Shown here: piece after piece, positions 10,756-24,800 of the stretch | Position numbering within the stretch: position 1 is the first letter of the stretch | How the letters are laid out: each line of letters opens with the position of its first letter | Assembly (NCBI GenBank): GCA_946811185.2 | Contig: OX328104.1 | Coordinates: 46,732,505 to 46,796,504, forward strand | Direction of reading: 5' to 3' | DNA from: Hippopus hippopus | Taxonomy: Eukaryota; Mollusca; Bivalvia; Cardiida; Cardiidae | Length of the DNA stretch: 64,000 nucleotides | Notes under the pieces: model-generated | Told to the model about the DNA's origin: nothing | What the model saw: the letters and a program-made list of their open reading frames with translations, nothing else | The model's database searches: none | Translations under genes and position numbers: made by a program

Positions 10756-12287
10756 CAGGGATGCATCTAGAAATTGGCAATTTGGGGGGAATTGCCCCCC
10801 CCATAATTTCTGAATTTGGGGGGCAATGAACATAATTTGGGGGGATGCATATCAAGACTATTTTATGTGCTTTGAGACTGTTTATACTAGATATAGATCT
10901 ACATCAATTTATACACAATGCATATACGTTACCCTTTAAAGAATTACATATCCACTTGATTATTCTGTATCCATAGTTACAAAAGTCTTCGTTGGAAATT
11001 TACTGCCAAATCAAGTGCATGAGAGTAACACAATTCAATCACTTGGTAATTTCTATAGATTTAAATCTACTATAGTCTTGTTTTAGCATTATATTTCACC
11101 TTACATCTATAATATACTCTGTAGATTTACTAAAGTATTTTGAAAGTCACTGTGATATTTGACAAAAATAATAAATCTAGATCTAGCTTCTATAATGAAA
11201 GACATATTTGACTCAGTGAAATACAATGACAAAATGTTTGTTCCAAAGTTCAAAGTTCTGTTAAGATTAAGACATACCTAGCCAATGTTGTCTGAAAGGC
11301 ACGAGTTAGCGCTTCTTATTGTTTATAACGTTTTTGGTTGAAGTCTCCATATCGGTACGTAAAGTTATGTAATGCACGGCTTATTTGTGGGGAGACAATG
11401 TCACATGCCTATCCAATGTTCTGAAGTTACCACATCCAATAGTGAAAGAGTTGTACTTTTTACTCCCTAATACACCAAGCACAAAATATTAGAGTCAACT
11501 TCAAGCCACGGCTGATTTGCCTTCCAGGGCTCCATAATGATAAAAGCAGGTCTCTACCTTTTGCGACTGGAGTCTCCACATCATTGCTAATACAAGAATC
11601 GCTAGAGTCATTTCCGTTTTCTGGCGATTTCCTCTTAGCAATCATGGTGAAATAATGCAACAAAGTCGCCATTTTTCACAGTATCGAACTGTAACATCTG
11701 GCTCGACAATTAAATTTCTATCGGAACTCACATTGTAAAAATGGTATTACCCATATGTAGATATTTATCTCAGAAATAAAATGCCCGAAAATTGCGAATA
11801 AAGATCGCTTTGGATTATTCTATTTGAAAAACCAAGGGGAACAGACAGCCAAATGACCTCACAGATAGGAATCACGTAGGCAAGTCATCGGAATGTAGAG
11901 CTCGTGCTCATGACATCATTCTTTCGCAGGCTTTCTGTATTAATCTTAACCATATTTGGAATACATGTTATCTATATATGGTAAATAGGGGTCATCGAAG
12001 AGGGATCCACTCGTAACAAATCGGCCGATTCCGATCACCAGATCACCAGAGTATTTCAGTAGAATGACAGGTCAAACTTTTTTAATTGATAGTTTTTATT
12101 GCCCTCGTTAGATTTTTTTTGTTTGAATTATCCTCGTTTTATTAGGGATAGACTATGAAATGAAGACTTTGTTAAATGATATTCAGACTCATTTTTGCGG
12201 GATTTGCCCGCAGAAAATTGGAAAATAGGGGGGCAATCACAAAAATTTGCGGCAATCCCGCAAGGCCGCGCTCTAGATGCAACGCTG
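10756..12287. mobile_element. hAT-like element, 1.53 kb, with inverted ends
   Basis: Ends CAGGGATGCATCTAGA and TCTAGATGCAACGCTG are imperfect terminal inverted repeats; both ends continue into ggggggcaat-type subterminal sequence. Flanks ttatag/tcatag may be a decayed target duplication. On the minus strand a 70-codon frame at 11460-11672 contains MIAKRKSPENGNDSSDS, in the style of the N-terminus of a domesticated-type hAT protein, but no catalytic domain remains. CAG-starting ends suggest hAT; not proven. Confidence 0.6.
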
Positions 12288-12333
12288 TCATAGTTAATTC
12301 CTTTCAAAATGCTAGTAATGTAATGGAGAAAAT

Positions 12334-12556
12334 TTAACTCTACCATGCAACAAAATTTTAGACCAGCTCTTAATGAAAGAATTTTCAGACAACAAATTAA
12401 ATGTGCTTTAATTGATGGGATTCCTCTTTGAAAGGGTGAAAAACAATGTTGGAAAAAAAGAGAAAATGCTGGTAACCAGCATTTTCTCTTTCTTTCCCAC
12501 AATGTTTTCAAAAGCCTTCCTTCTCAAGGTTATGACAACATGAGAATGTGTGGTAG
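12334..12556 (-). mobile_element. MITE copy just downstream of MEK
   Basis: Starts TTAACTCTACCATGCAACA; core with extra A residues; ends gaatgtgtggtagtgg without TTAA. Confidence 0.85.
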
Positions 12557-12584
12557 TGGAAAAATACCAAATAAAATTAGTATA

Positions 12585-12590
12585 TTTATT
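12585..12590 (-). terminator. MAP2K1: Candidate MEK polyadenylation signal
   Basis: AATAAA on the minus strand 165 bp past the MEK stop, just before the MITE at 12334-12556. It is the first hexamer seen after the stop. Confidence 0.4.
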
Positions 12591-12754
12591 GTTAAATATG
12601 CTACAAAAATTCATTTTTACAATGATGTATGCCCTCATTTGCTATGAGCTTTGTCCACTTTCATGCAGAATGCAGCATGTTGTAACTGATATTTGTAACT
12701 AGTTGTTCTGTATTTAGAGTCACTACTGTCCTGATTGTGGAATGTGCCTCCATC

Positions 12755-12838
12755 TCAGCTCTGAATACCCATCACTAACTTCACCCATTTGCCCATGTCC
12801 ACATCGGCATTTTCTGAATTTTTCACAAATGCATGACT
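12755..12838 (-). CDS. MAP2K1: MEK exon 11 (terminal)
   Basis: 28 codons, [18 protein letters not shown] then VKLVMGIQS and TGA, after a ttgcag acceptor. [13 protein letters not shown] aligns with HAFIKRSDAEEVD of human MEK1. The usual FAGWLC is MGKWVK here and the tail stops soon after, so the C-terminus is divergent and short. Confidence 0.88.
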   Translation of the reverse strand, partial: SHAFVKNSENADVDMGKWVKLVMGIQS

Positions 12839-15800
12839 CTGCAAAATAAATTGTATCTTTGTACAGTGTGTTGAACTCTGTACGAAACAACCAATTTTAC
12901 ACTAGTCCAAGTTGAAAGTATTTGCTGACAACAAAATAAACTTGACACAGAAATTGAAATTTGTGTTGCTGAAGGGTAGAAATCATTGTGGGAAAAGGAT
13001 TCTAAAAAATGCTAGTTATCAGCATTTTCTCCTTTTCCCACAATGTTTTCGAAAGCTTTCTTTCTCAGGGTCATTAAAAGTTGGGATTGTGTATTAACTC
13101 TTTACCAAACGACAAAATTTTAGACTGGTCCAAACTGAAAGCACTTATAGACGACAAAATATACGTAACTCAAAAATTGAAATTTGTTTCCAGCATGGTA
13201 GAAAACATTGTAGGAAAAGGAGAAAATGCTGGTTATCAGTATTTTCTCCTTTTCCAACAATGTTTTCAAAAGGCTTCTATCTCAGGGTCGTAAAATCCAG
13301 GGATTGTTTGGTAAAGGGTTATGGGGTTGACTCTATACAGAATGACAAAGTTTTACAGAACTGCCCAAACTAAAAGCACTTACAAACTTTCTTTACCGTG
13401 ATTTTCTGCCTCTCACCCCTGTTGCATGTGAGGAAAGTATTCAGAGGCTTAGAAAGGAAGTTGTTTCAGTGCTGGCGTGAGAAAGCCAGGAAACACATGC
13501 ATAGGTGCACTAACCCGTGATAAGACCAAAGCTGTCGGGGTTGTGTGGTAATGAATTTGGTAAAAGCGCTGTATTTCACTTTTCCATCAAAATTTCAAGT
13601 TCCGAAGATATATGACAAGGTTGCAGCAAATATTGCACCTAACAGGACCACAACAAATAAATCATGCCATTCCTTGGCTCAATGAGGGAAAATATATCCC
13701 TAACTCTTTACCAAACAACAATATTTTAGACAAGTCCAATTTGAAAGAACTTGCAATTGACAAAATTTATATGGCCTAAATGATGGGTTTTGTATCTGAT
13801 AGTCTTGAAAACATTGTGGGAAAAGAAGAAAATGCTGGTTACCAGCATTTTCTTCTTTTCTCCCCATGTTTTCAAAAGTCCTACATCTCAGGGTCATCAA
13901 AACCTGGGATTGTATGGTAAAGTGTTAAAAAAGAAAACAATTTTACCATTAATGAATGAAGATCAGCCCTTTCTGATGGATTCTTTTTTAAACTGAAAAA
14001 AAAAAAAGTTCATGTAACAATATGAGAAACATCATAATAAATGTTATAATGCATATTAACTTTTTACCACACAATGCTTAGTTTTAATGAACTTTAGAAA
14101 GCTTTTCAAAACACTGGAAAAGAAGAAAATGCTGGTGACCTTCTTTTCCCACAATATTTCTAATCTTTTGTATAAAAATTCCATTATTTCAAATACATTA
14201 ATTCATCATCTGCAAATGCTTTGAATCTGGGTAAGTCTACAACTCTGTCATGTGGTAAAGGGTTAAATCTTACATGATATAAGTAAACTACGTAATACTC
14301 TAACAGATGTTGACTTAACCCTGTACTACACAACCCCAAGTTTTAACAACCCTGAAGAAGAGGGTATTTGAAAGCATTATGGGAAACGGAGAAAATGCAG
14401 TTAACCAGCATTTTCTCCTTTTCCCACAATGTTTCTATCCTATCAAAGGCAACTTACATCATTTGAGCCACATTAGATTTGTCAACTGCAAATGCCTTTG
14501 ATTTGGACTAGTGTAAAATTTTGTTGTGGTAAAGAGTTAACGCCTTACGTGTTTAATAGACAAGACAGTTGTTCAAAAAGGGGAGATAATTCCTCATACT
14601 GAAAGGTACACTTATAAAAATTGTGTATCTACATTTCACTGTTAAAGGTTGTGCCAAGTTCAAAGCACAGACAGCAAAACTATGGAAGGAGTTCACATCA
14701 CAACTGTAACTATATACATTTACACAAATTTTGTGGTCTTATTAAGACTTTACTCTTTTACCGAACAACAAAATTTCACACTTGTGCAAATTAAAAGCAT
14801 TCACACATGACAATTTAAATGTGGCTCAACTGATGAATTTTCTCTTTGATAGGGTAGAAAACATTGTGGGGAAAAAAGAAGAAAATGCTGGCTACCAGTA
14901 TGTTCTCCTTTTCCCTCACTGTTCTCAAAAGCATTTCCCCTAATAGTCGCTAAAGGGTTAACTCTATACCAAACGATCCGGAGTTTTAACAACCTTGAGA
15001 AAGAATGCTAATGAAAACCGTGTGGGAAAAGAAGAAAATGCTGGTAACTAGCATTTTTACCTTTTCCAACAAGGTTTCTACACTTTCATACACAATAACC
15101 ATCATTTTAGCAACATTTGTTGTCTGCAAATGTTTCAATTTGGACCAATCTGAATTTAATTGTGTGGGAAAGAGTAAACCTTTAGAAAGCTACATTGATC
15201 AGAACCTTTAGAGTGCTACATTACTCTGATAGACCAGGTAAAACAGCCTAAACAATGCAACTCAAGGTTGTTTAACCAGTACATTTTACAAAGTACCAGA
15301 CAAAGTGGATCCAAGATCAGATTGCATGTTGTGTGAACTTTATCTTGATCAAAATTGCCGTAAGTAGTTTTTAGCTCTCTTATGGTTAAGTCAGTATGCT
15401 GCAAATCATAAAGCTTTGTTTATATTTATGATCAACAAGAGCATCGCATGTGGGTACCAAGGCTCTCCTGCAGTTGCTTGATTTTCACTAAAAACTTAAT
15501 GTAAAAAAAAGCATAACTGTGTCAAAAATACTTTGATGGTTACCTGCCCTTATTCTGTGGGCTCCCTTTTTGATACCAAACTTTTCTAAGTTTAACCCTT
15601 TCCCACACAATCCTGACTTTTAACAACCCTGAGAAAGCTTTTCAAAACATTGTGGGAAAAGGAGAAAATGCTGGTTACCAGCATTTTCTCCTTTTCCAAC
15701 AATGTTTTCTACCCTCTCAAAGACAGAAATCATCATTTTAGCAACTTTTAATTTGTTGTCTGCAAATGCTTTCAATTTGGTCCGGTCAAAAATTTTGTCG

Positions 15801-18800
15801 TTTGGTAAAGAGTTACAGTAAATATCTTCAGTACTGACAGAGATATTAATGTATACTGTCAAAGTTTTTGAAAATGACAACTCTAGGGCTACGACAATAC
15901 CTTGACATTTTCTTTGAAAACAGGCAAGCTGATAACTACTGTTCACTTACCATCTGTCCACAAAGTCTATGAATTCATCTGAAAATTTCCCTTTTGGCAA
16001 GGTGGGTGGAGGCTGAAATGATATATAATTTCTGCTATCAAAGCATTATCACTCTAACCATTTGCCACTTATTTTTCCTGTTTACCTTAGATTCAAATAT
16101 GGTTTCTCGCACATTTCTTTAAACCTTTCCCAAACAACAGATTTCAGACTCTTTCAAATTCAAAACATCTGCAGGCGGCAAATTCAAAATTAGTATAAAT
16201 GAGCTTGAGGTCTCTGAAATGGTAGAAAACATTGTGGGAAAAGGAGAAAATGTTGATAACCATTTTCTCCTTTTTCTAAAATGTTTTCAAAATCCATCTT
16301 TCAAAACATGTCTGAAATTCTTGCCAAATCAAAGTGACAAAAAAAATACAAAATTACCTTTAAACTTCCTTCACAGGAAATTTGCAGCAGACAACTTCAA
16401 AAACACGCCTTTATAATATGAATTCTGAACATCAAGCAATATTAAAGACTGAAGATCTAGACCAGACTGCAACGAACCAGTCCTGCACTTTAATTTCTAA
16501 TTCAAATTGCCTGATATGAATTGAGATGGTCTGATTCATTGGTGAATTAATGTTTTCAACATTATTTCAATCACATCAAGCAACTCAAATGTTCTGAACA
16601 AATCAGCTTCAAAACTGCAATACCTGGGGATTTTTGACCAACTAAAATGTCCATTTCACTCTACCAAACCACCCATTTTACACTGGTCCACATTGAAAGC
16701 ATTTGCAGATGACACATTAATAATTAACCCTTTACCAAAACGACAGATTTTAGACTCTTCCAAATTGAAAACACCTGCAGACGACAATTCAAAAACTTTT
16801 TCTAATGAGCAATTTCTTCTTTTCCCACAATGTTTTCAAAAGCCTTCTACACCAGGGTCGTAAAAACAAGGGATTGTTTGGTAAAAGGTTAATCAGGTAT
16901 TGCTCGAATGGTGAGCAATGTCTTTGAAAGGATAAAAAACTTTGTGGGAAAAGTAGAAAATGCTGCATTACCAACATTTTCTCCTTTTCCTAAAATGTTT
17001 TTAGAAAGGTTTATTCCTCAATGTCATTAAAACATAGGATTTTTTGGTAAGCGGTTAAAATATTTAGTAATGTTAAAGAGACCCAAATGTATAAACAATA
17101 CCATATTCTGCATTGAAAACGCCCATACTATTAGTAACATATGAAAGTTAATGAAGCCTCCAGTTACTTTCTTCACCTCATGCAAATAAAAAACATTTAA
17201 ACCTTTAGTTCTGTAATAAGTACCAAAGCCTGACCTGCTGATGAGATATAACTTGTAGCTTGCTGACTTGCAGCTGACAGTTTTAAAGGTTTAAAAAACC
17301 CAAATAAGCAAATAGGTATCCATAATCTTCCACTAGGTGGCATTTTTCATATAAGTACCTACCCCATTGGGGCATTCTGGGTACAGAACTGGAGTACTTT
17401 TCAAGGTGGCATCAAAGAAGGGAATTTCGAAATAAAACAATACCGGTAATGTTTATTCAAAATAAAGCTAGCTGGTACATGGTTAGCTAGCATTAAACCT
17501 ATGCACCAGTCATCACAAACACAGCCTCTATAGGCCTGGGAAACAGCCCTGGTGGGGATTTCTTTATTGTAGTGGAAGTTAGTGAAAAAACCTGCACAAA
17601 ACCTGGTTTTCTCATGTTTATATTTAAAAACCGTATACAAAGATTTGCAGTAAATAATGGGTTTTTTTTTTTAAGTCATTTTTCACATTTGAAATTATTA
17701 TATTTTCAAGAAGTTTGGAACAAAATAGGCTTGATATATTATTTATAGCCATGTTCAATTTGCTACTTTTTAGAGGCACAGTTTTTAGTTTACACATCAC
17801 ATAGCAATATCTATCATGTAGAGGATAGTGATGCTTGATAGCAGACAGGTCAATCTTTGAAAAATATGACATACATGGAGACGCTAGGTATCCCATGTTA
17901 GATATATTTAAATAATGCAACCTAACAGCTGGTTAAAAAATTCTTATTCAGTGTAAAGATGATTTTCTGACTTAGTTTTCAATCAACTTGAGTCAGTAAA
18001 TGCAAGTTCCAACCCTTATACCCCATTTCAAAACTAGGGCTGGATTTCATTCAGGTGAAGAATTATCGCAACTAGAACACATAACCTAAAGTTGTCACCA
18101 CACAACAGTCAAAAACAGAGATCAAAATATAATAGCTAATCTTGAGAATTTCATTGATAGGTGGCATAAAAACCTTACACAATACAAACATCAATACTAC
18201 CTACACTAATACCTACTAACAACAACAGCATTAACCTAAAAAGAGACAGAAATCATTTCTGATAGAAAATAAATCTGGTGTTTGATGCTGTACTTAGATC
18301 CCTAAAATGCAAAGTGTAACTTAAATTCTTTACATGACAAAATTATGATCCCAAGAAAGCAGAGTGTGACTTAAATTCTTTACAAGATGACAGAACTTTG
18401 ATCTCAAGAATGCAGAGTGTGACTTGAATTCTCTATGACATGATAGAATTTGGATCTCAAGAATGCAGAGTGTGACTTGAATTCTTAATGAGATGACAAA
18501 ATTTTAATCCCAAGAATGCAGAGTGTGACTTAAATTCTCTATGATAGAATTTTTATCCCAATAATGTGGAGTGTGACTTGAATTCTTTATTAGATGACAG
18601 AATTTTGATACCAAAAATGCAGAGTGTGACCTAAATTCATTATGAGATGACAAAATTTCAGATCTGTCCATACAGAATTCCAGATCTGTCCAATTTGAGA
18701 GCAATTTTCATACAACAAACTGGACGTGGCTCTAATGATAGGCTTTGTCTTGGAAAAGGTAGAATTTTTGTTTACCCCTTTACCACACAATCCTGAGTTT

Positions 18801-21800
18801 TAATAATCCAGAGGTAGAGGCCTTTTCAAAACATTGCGGGAAATGTTGGTAACCAGCACTTCTCCCTTTCCCACAATGTTTTCTGTACTTTAAATGATAA
18901 TTTTCTGCATTTAATCCACATGTAATTAGCCATCAGCAAATGCTTTGAATTTGGTCCAAAAAGTCCATAATTTTGTTGTTTGGTAAAGGGTTAAAGGAGA
19001 CCTCACCATGCCTAAACCTACTAAAATCCATCTTAACATGAAAAAGTTACTGCCATATCAGACTGACACAAACACAGTTTATCCCAGGGACACCAAACTG
19101 AAACTGTCTATGGGACAAAGCCGCACTCAACTAAAATTAAATCTGGAGGTCTTGACATCTTGTTCAGGAGATAAGGGTCTAGTTGTTGTTTTGGTATCTT
19201 ACACTACTTTCAACAGTATTTCAGTCATATCACAGAAATGGGGCATTTATACTGCCTGTTCTGGATTCACCAGTACTAGAACGGAGCGCAGCAGAGACCA
19301 GCCCCAGGACACCACATGCTTTGCAATGCCAGCTGCAACCAATCTCACGATTTTCTGCTTACAAATCCAACTTTTCACCTGACAACTTTACTGTGAATTC
19401 GATCATATTGAAAGCATTTCAGCTGACATATCAAAATTAACCCTTTACCACACAATCATGACTTTTAACAATACTGAGGAAAGAGGTTTTTGAAAACATT
19501 GTGGGAAAAGAAGAAAATGCTAGTTTCTATCATTTCTAACAATGTCATGTATCCTTTCAAAGATGAATTCCACAAGTTGATAAAGATTTGGGCAGAAATC
19601 GAGCAACAGATGGATGGACAGACTAAGCAGAAACCTGACGTTCCTATCTGGGTGAATTACCATGATTTGAAACCTTTCCAAAGCTAACCAAGCTGAAATG
19701 ACATGTAATCAGCAATACTTCGGCCTTAGCTGAATATTTTATGGATTCAGCTGTCCATGAAATGAGTTCAAGAATTAAAGCATCAAGGAGAAAAAAATAC
19801 AGAAAACAACTGTCAAAGCTTTAACATTAACCTTCAGAGAACCTATCACAAATGTTTAAGTTATGTTGCTTTATGCAGCAACTTTGAAATTAATCTTTGG
19901 GGAACCAATCAAAAACTTTGTTGCTATTTGCAGCAGATGTAAATCAAGATCAGAATGCAAAGAACAAGTGGTCTACTTCAGATCCTACTCTGCCTGTCAC
20001 CTTGAGAGTTTCTGGCAAAAAAAACTTCTTTGAATTTCCATATTTGAGTGTTTCTTGTCCCCTGATCCATTCATTTTCGTGATTGAAATAGTTCATATTG
20101 TTGTTTGGTACTGTAAGTGAAAACACTTTACCAAACAAGATAATTCAGATTTGTCCAAATTGAAAGCATTTGCAGAGGACAAATTAAATGTGGTTCAAAT
20201 GATAAGATTTGTCTCTGAAAATGCTGGTGTCAAGTGTATTTTCCCCTTTTCACACTATCTTTTTAAAAGCCTTTTTCATCAGTGTCATTAAAACTCAGGA
20301 TTGTGTGATAGGTTAAAATTGCATTTGGGGAATCATGTTTTTTACGACCCCCTACTTAACCTTTCACAAAACAATCTCAAGTTTTAACATTCCTGAGAGA
20401 CAATACTTTAAAAAAACGGTTTGAGAAATTGAGAAAATGCTGGTTGTTTTTTACTTTTTCAGAGACAAATTCCATCATTTTAGCAAAACTTAATTGTAGT
20501 CTTCAAACGCTTTAAAATTAGATAAGAACAATTTTGTCCATTGGTAAAAAGTTCTGATACATGTATTGTCCTTTGGTAAAGAGTTACTATGCCTTATCAT
20601 GAATATTGTATGAAACGGGCCAAAAGGCTGGATAACAGCTTTTCAGTCTTCCTCTGTAAGGTTGTTGAAACATTGAATTATTTGGTAAAGGGTTAAATCA
20701 TCAACAATTTTCTATATCAATGAGACAGAAAAAAGTCACACGACAAAATGTCCATTCAGGCTGGCACAAAAAAACACCAAAAGCTAGCAACTACAACACT
20801 ACTATGCTTGTTAGAAGTGACTAAATTAGTGCCAAGATAAAACAAGCCTTGTAACTGTTATTAGCCTGCATTGTATCTCTGCCTCTTTTTCAAAATCTGT
20901 AAGTGCATTCAAGACTTCGAATTCTAGGATGATGGTTAGGGATGGAACATTATTTCTGTTAGCTTAACCCAAAAGGCATCTGACACAAAGTTGTTTTTGT
21001 GTACAATGTAGATTAAGATTTAGCCCATATTCACCATCTACTCATAGAATAACTTTTCTCTTTATTTTCAATGATTTTCTTCAATTCAAATTATCAGAAT
21101 TTCTCATACGCTAAACCAAATGGTTTAGCCAAAGGTTTAGCTAATCAGAAATTATGTTATTTTTCAAATTTAGAGAACGACCAGCATGCATCTGGTGTGT
21201 ATGGTGTTTGATGCTGTTTTCAAAATTATTTCTGTTACTGCCAGTACAACTATCCATGCTTTCCTTGAGTTTTTTATATCAGTACTCTCTTCCCAAGCTA
21301 CTGGCTGCTGTCCCAAACAACCACAGTCAAAACAATGATCAGTGGTGAGAGAAAAATAAACTCTGTTACAAAGACTATCATCAATCCTCCAAATGAAATT
21401 GGCTGAGCTGTGAATTGGAACCAGCAAACCCTGGTTTCAAGCCCTGTACGTCACTGGCTGGCTACTGAGCTCAGTTGACTAGCATACAATTTAGAATGAT
21501 TGGTGAACACAGGCAGAATGTAACACAGTCTCTCATTGGCTAAACCGTTTGATTTAGCCAATCAAAGTTGTGTTACTTTCAAATTTTAAAGTATAAGAGA
21601 GTAAGACTAGAAATGCCCTTAAGAATGGTTGGTGAATACAGACCCAGATTGTAAACTCTGATCAAAATCTACACTGTCACCAATTTGTGAAATAGTGTCA
21701 CAAAAAGTGCCTTGAAACAGCAATATCCAGATAGCTTTTAATTCTTATAGTACATATTCCTTTTTTGGTACTCCAAGGGTTAACATATTGATGGATGGAC

Positions 21801-24800
21801 CATACACAGACCGATGCAAACAACATTCCTGCATACAACCTTGATTGGCTTTCAGCCAGCATTTTCTCCTTTTCTCACAATGTTTATATACCCTTTCAAA
21901 TAGAAATGCCTGCAACAGAACTGGTTGAAATACAACACAATTCCATTAGGTTTTTTTTGTGTAGCCTTTCTCTGCATCAAGTCACAATTATGTTTAAAGG
22001 GACTATGTTAGATTTTTTCGGCTGCAAATTAAATTACCCACTACAAACTATACTTTTCTGAGCTTGGGTGAAGAAATTGCCTTGCAATCCCATCTGTGTT
22101 AATGATCACATGACATTCCCATAAGTTTTTGCAAAATCTTAAAATACATCAGGAGGCCATGTAGCCCATACGGGGAATACCACCGAAAATAATTTTTTTC
22201 TTCGATTTGTCTTTCTTCTTTACTGATGGTTATTTGCCAATTATCCCTTTACTTAATCTTGATCACTTGTTGGAGTTTGCCAAGAAAAATCATCATCTTA
22301 ATAGCCCCTTTAAACATGTCACAACAATAAATGTGAGCTGTACTTTGGGAAATAGGGGTTTAGTGCATCTCCATGACCCATTATACCCAGCAAGTCATCA
22401 AACAAATCTTTATCCATAAAATCCATTTTGTCTAAGAAACATCTGAATCATGCTATGTTGATAACTTTTGCAGATGCATAAAACCCCCTAACAACAACAC
22501 ATGACTCTTGTGTTTTTTGCATCAGTCTATGTACAGGTTGCATTTCAGAGCCATTTTGTTCAGGTCTTAACAGGATGCTAAAGCAAAAATCAGGACGGTC
22601 ATATTACTGTCTTGCTGTTTGACAGGACATCAAAGAAAACATTGCTACAGCAATATCTCTTGCTTATACAAGCATTTAGATTAACTGTTTCAATGTAATT
22701 AACAGCCATAACTAATCAAGAAACAATCATAACATTAACTAAATTAACATGAAGAAAGGTCTCTAAACAGTGAACAGTGCAACTGTTGCTGTGTCTCTCA
22801 AAACATACCTCATTGACAATGAAATCTAAAAGCTCAAAAATGGCCATAGGTCGAGGGCCATCTGAACTGGGACCTACAGAACCGGGAACAGGCGGTGTCG
22901 GAAGGGTTAAATTATTCCGGTTCAATCCTAAAATAAAGCAAAACAAACAAAAATTGCAACACAATTTGATCATGACAATAGAGCATCTGACAGGAGCACT
23001 TGAGGTGATGACCTACAAGACCAACTGTGAAGGGCATACTAAAATCACATGATCAGTCATGTGACATGCCATACTCAGCCATCATCTTAGGGTAATTTTT
23101 AAAAATGCTCATGCACGTGAATGACCTCTGCAAGACAGCAATGAGTTTGGGTTTCCTGAATATATAATGGTTTAGCATTATGGGTATTTGAGCCAATTTT
23201 GATTCCAAACAATTCTGCCTTTCTGCAAGTTTGATTGTATTTGTATCATTTTCAATTCAACTGATTGTTAAAAAGCACTTATTTCAATCCTGCCATTCAG
23301 TGATCCTGAGAAAGAAGGCTTCTTGCAAAAGAAGAAAATGATTGCAACAATCTGTATGTACTCCCCATTAATAATACACACTGTATGTTTTGGGTCTATA
23401 GTAAGCTATTACAAGTTCATGTGAATAAGTTGGCAAACATGAACTTTGTGCACATCAAGTTAGCAAACATTAACTGTGTGCACATCAAGTTTTGCATAAG
23501 TTTTTTCTATTCTTCAACACACAATCGTAACTTAATACGACCCTGAGGAAGAAGCCTTTTGAAAACATTGGGGAAAAAGGAGAAAATGCTCTTTTCCCAA
23601 CAATCTTTTCTACTCTTCCCAAAACAAAGTTCAATATCTGAGTCACATTTATTTTGTTGCATGCAAATGCTTTCAATTTGGACAAGGCTAACATTTTGTT
23701 CTGTGGTAAAGAATAAAATGACTTTGTAGTTTAAGTGCTAATTTACTACAGTACTTTTGACAAAAGCAAAGTTCAAATTAAAACTGCAGCATTATTTGCC
23801 TATCATAATCATTTCTCCAGACAATAAAGTTTGTTTCCACCTTTCCACTTGCAGAAATACAGAATTTTGGCCAAAATCAGCCCACTGCCTGTTCTCATGT
23901 AAGCAGCCATTCTGATAAAGAAGAAATATACACAAAATTAGAATGGAATTTCATGCAGCAATATGGCTGTGCAGCATCATTGTACAAAAAAATTACCTCC
24001 CCTTTCTAATTTCAATACCATACTTTCTACAAAGTGTTTTTTGGTTTTCCTTTTCTGTACAAAGAAACATGCAGTTAGCACTGTACCAACACCTAATACA
24101 ATATTAATTTTATAGTCATAAAAACACAATGATCAAGATTTTGCTAAGTTATTTATATAGATTTGTTTGGTCTGAACATTTTATAGGGAATATTGCATGT
24201 TGCATTGAAAATCTAACAAACAAGATTTTTCAAGCAAAATCCCTACCATGCCCTATTTTCATTATTTACTTAAATTTCCTCCCAAAAAATAGCGAATAGT
24301 CATTTCTTTTTCCTTCAAACTATTCAAAACTTAGCAAAACTGGATAGCATAATATTGCAAGAGTTTGGCCTGTCCAAATTAAATGTAAAGAATTCTTGCA
24401 GATTCAGTACAATATCATATATCATACCAAAATCAAAGGTAAGTACTGTTTTGTTTTACCTTACACGTTGCTAAAACATACAATTTATAGAAAAATGTAC
24501 TAAAATCTAGAATCTCTGTCTTTTAAAATACTTATACAGAACTCAAAACAAATAATTTGGCAAAATTTTACTATCAAGTATTTGTTTTTTCTGAAATAAT
24601 TTCTCATACACATACTTATTGCTCTTACACATATTCATTTCTTTCAAAAGTTTAAAAATATAGACAAGCCATGCCCTTGGAAATATCTAATTATAATAGT
24701 TTACATCATGCAAAACCATACACACACAAATATATATGTAAAATATTACACACCTAGTGCTTCAATTAAAATTTACTATACACAACATACATTCCATGCA

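Noticed and set aside
18309..18655. CRISPR-like array
   Set aside because: Contiguous 53 bp tandem units with no unique spacers, in a eukaryotic intron.
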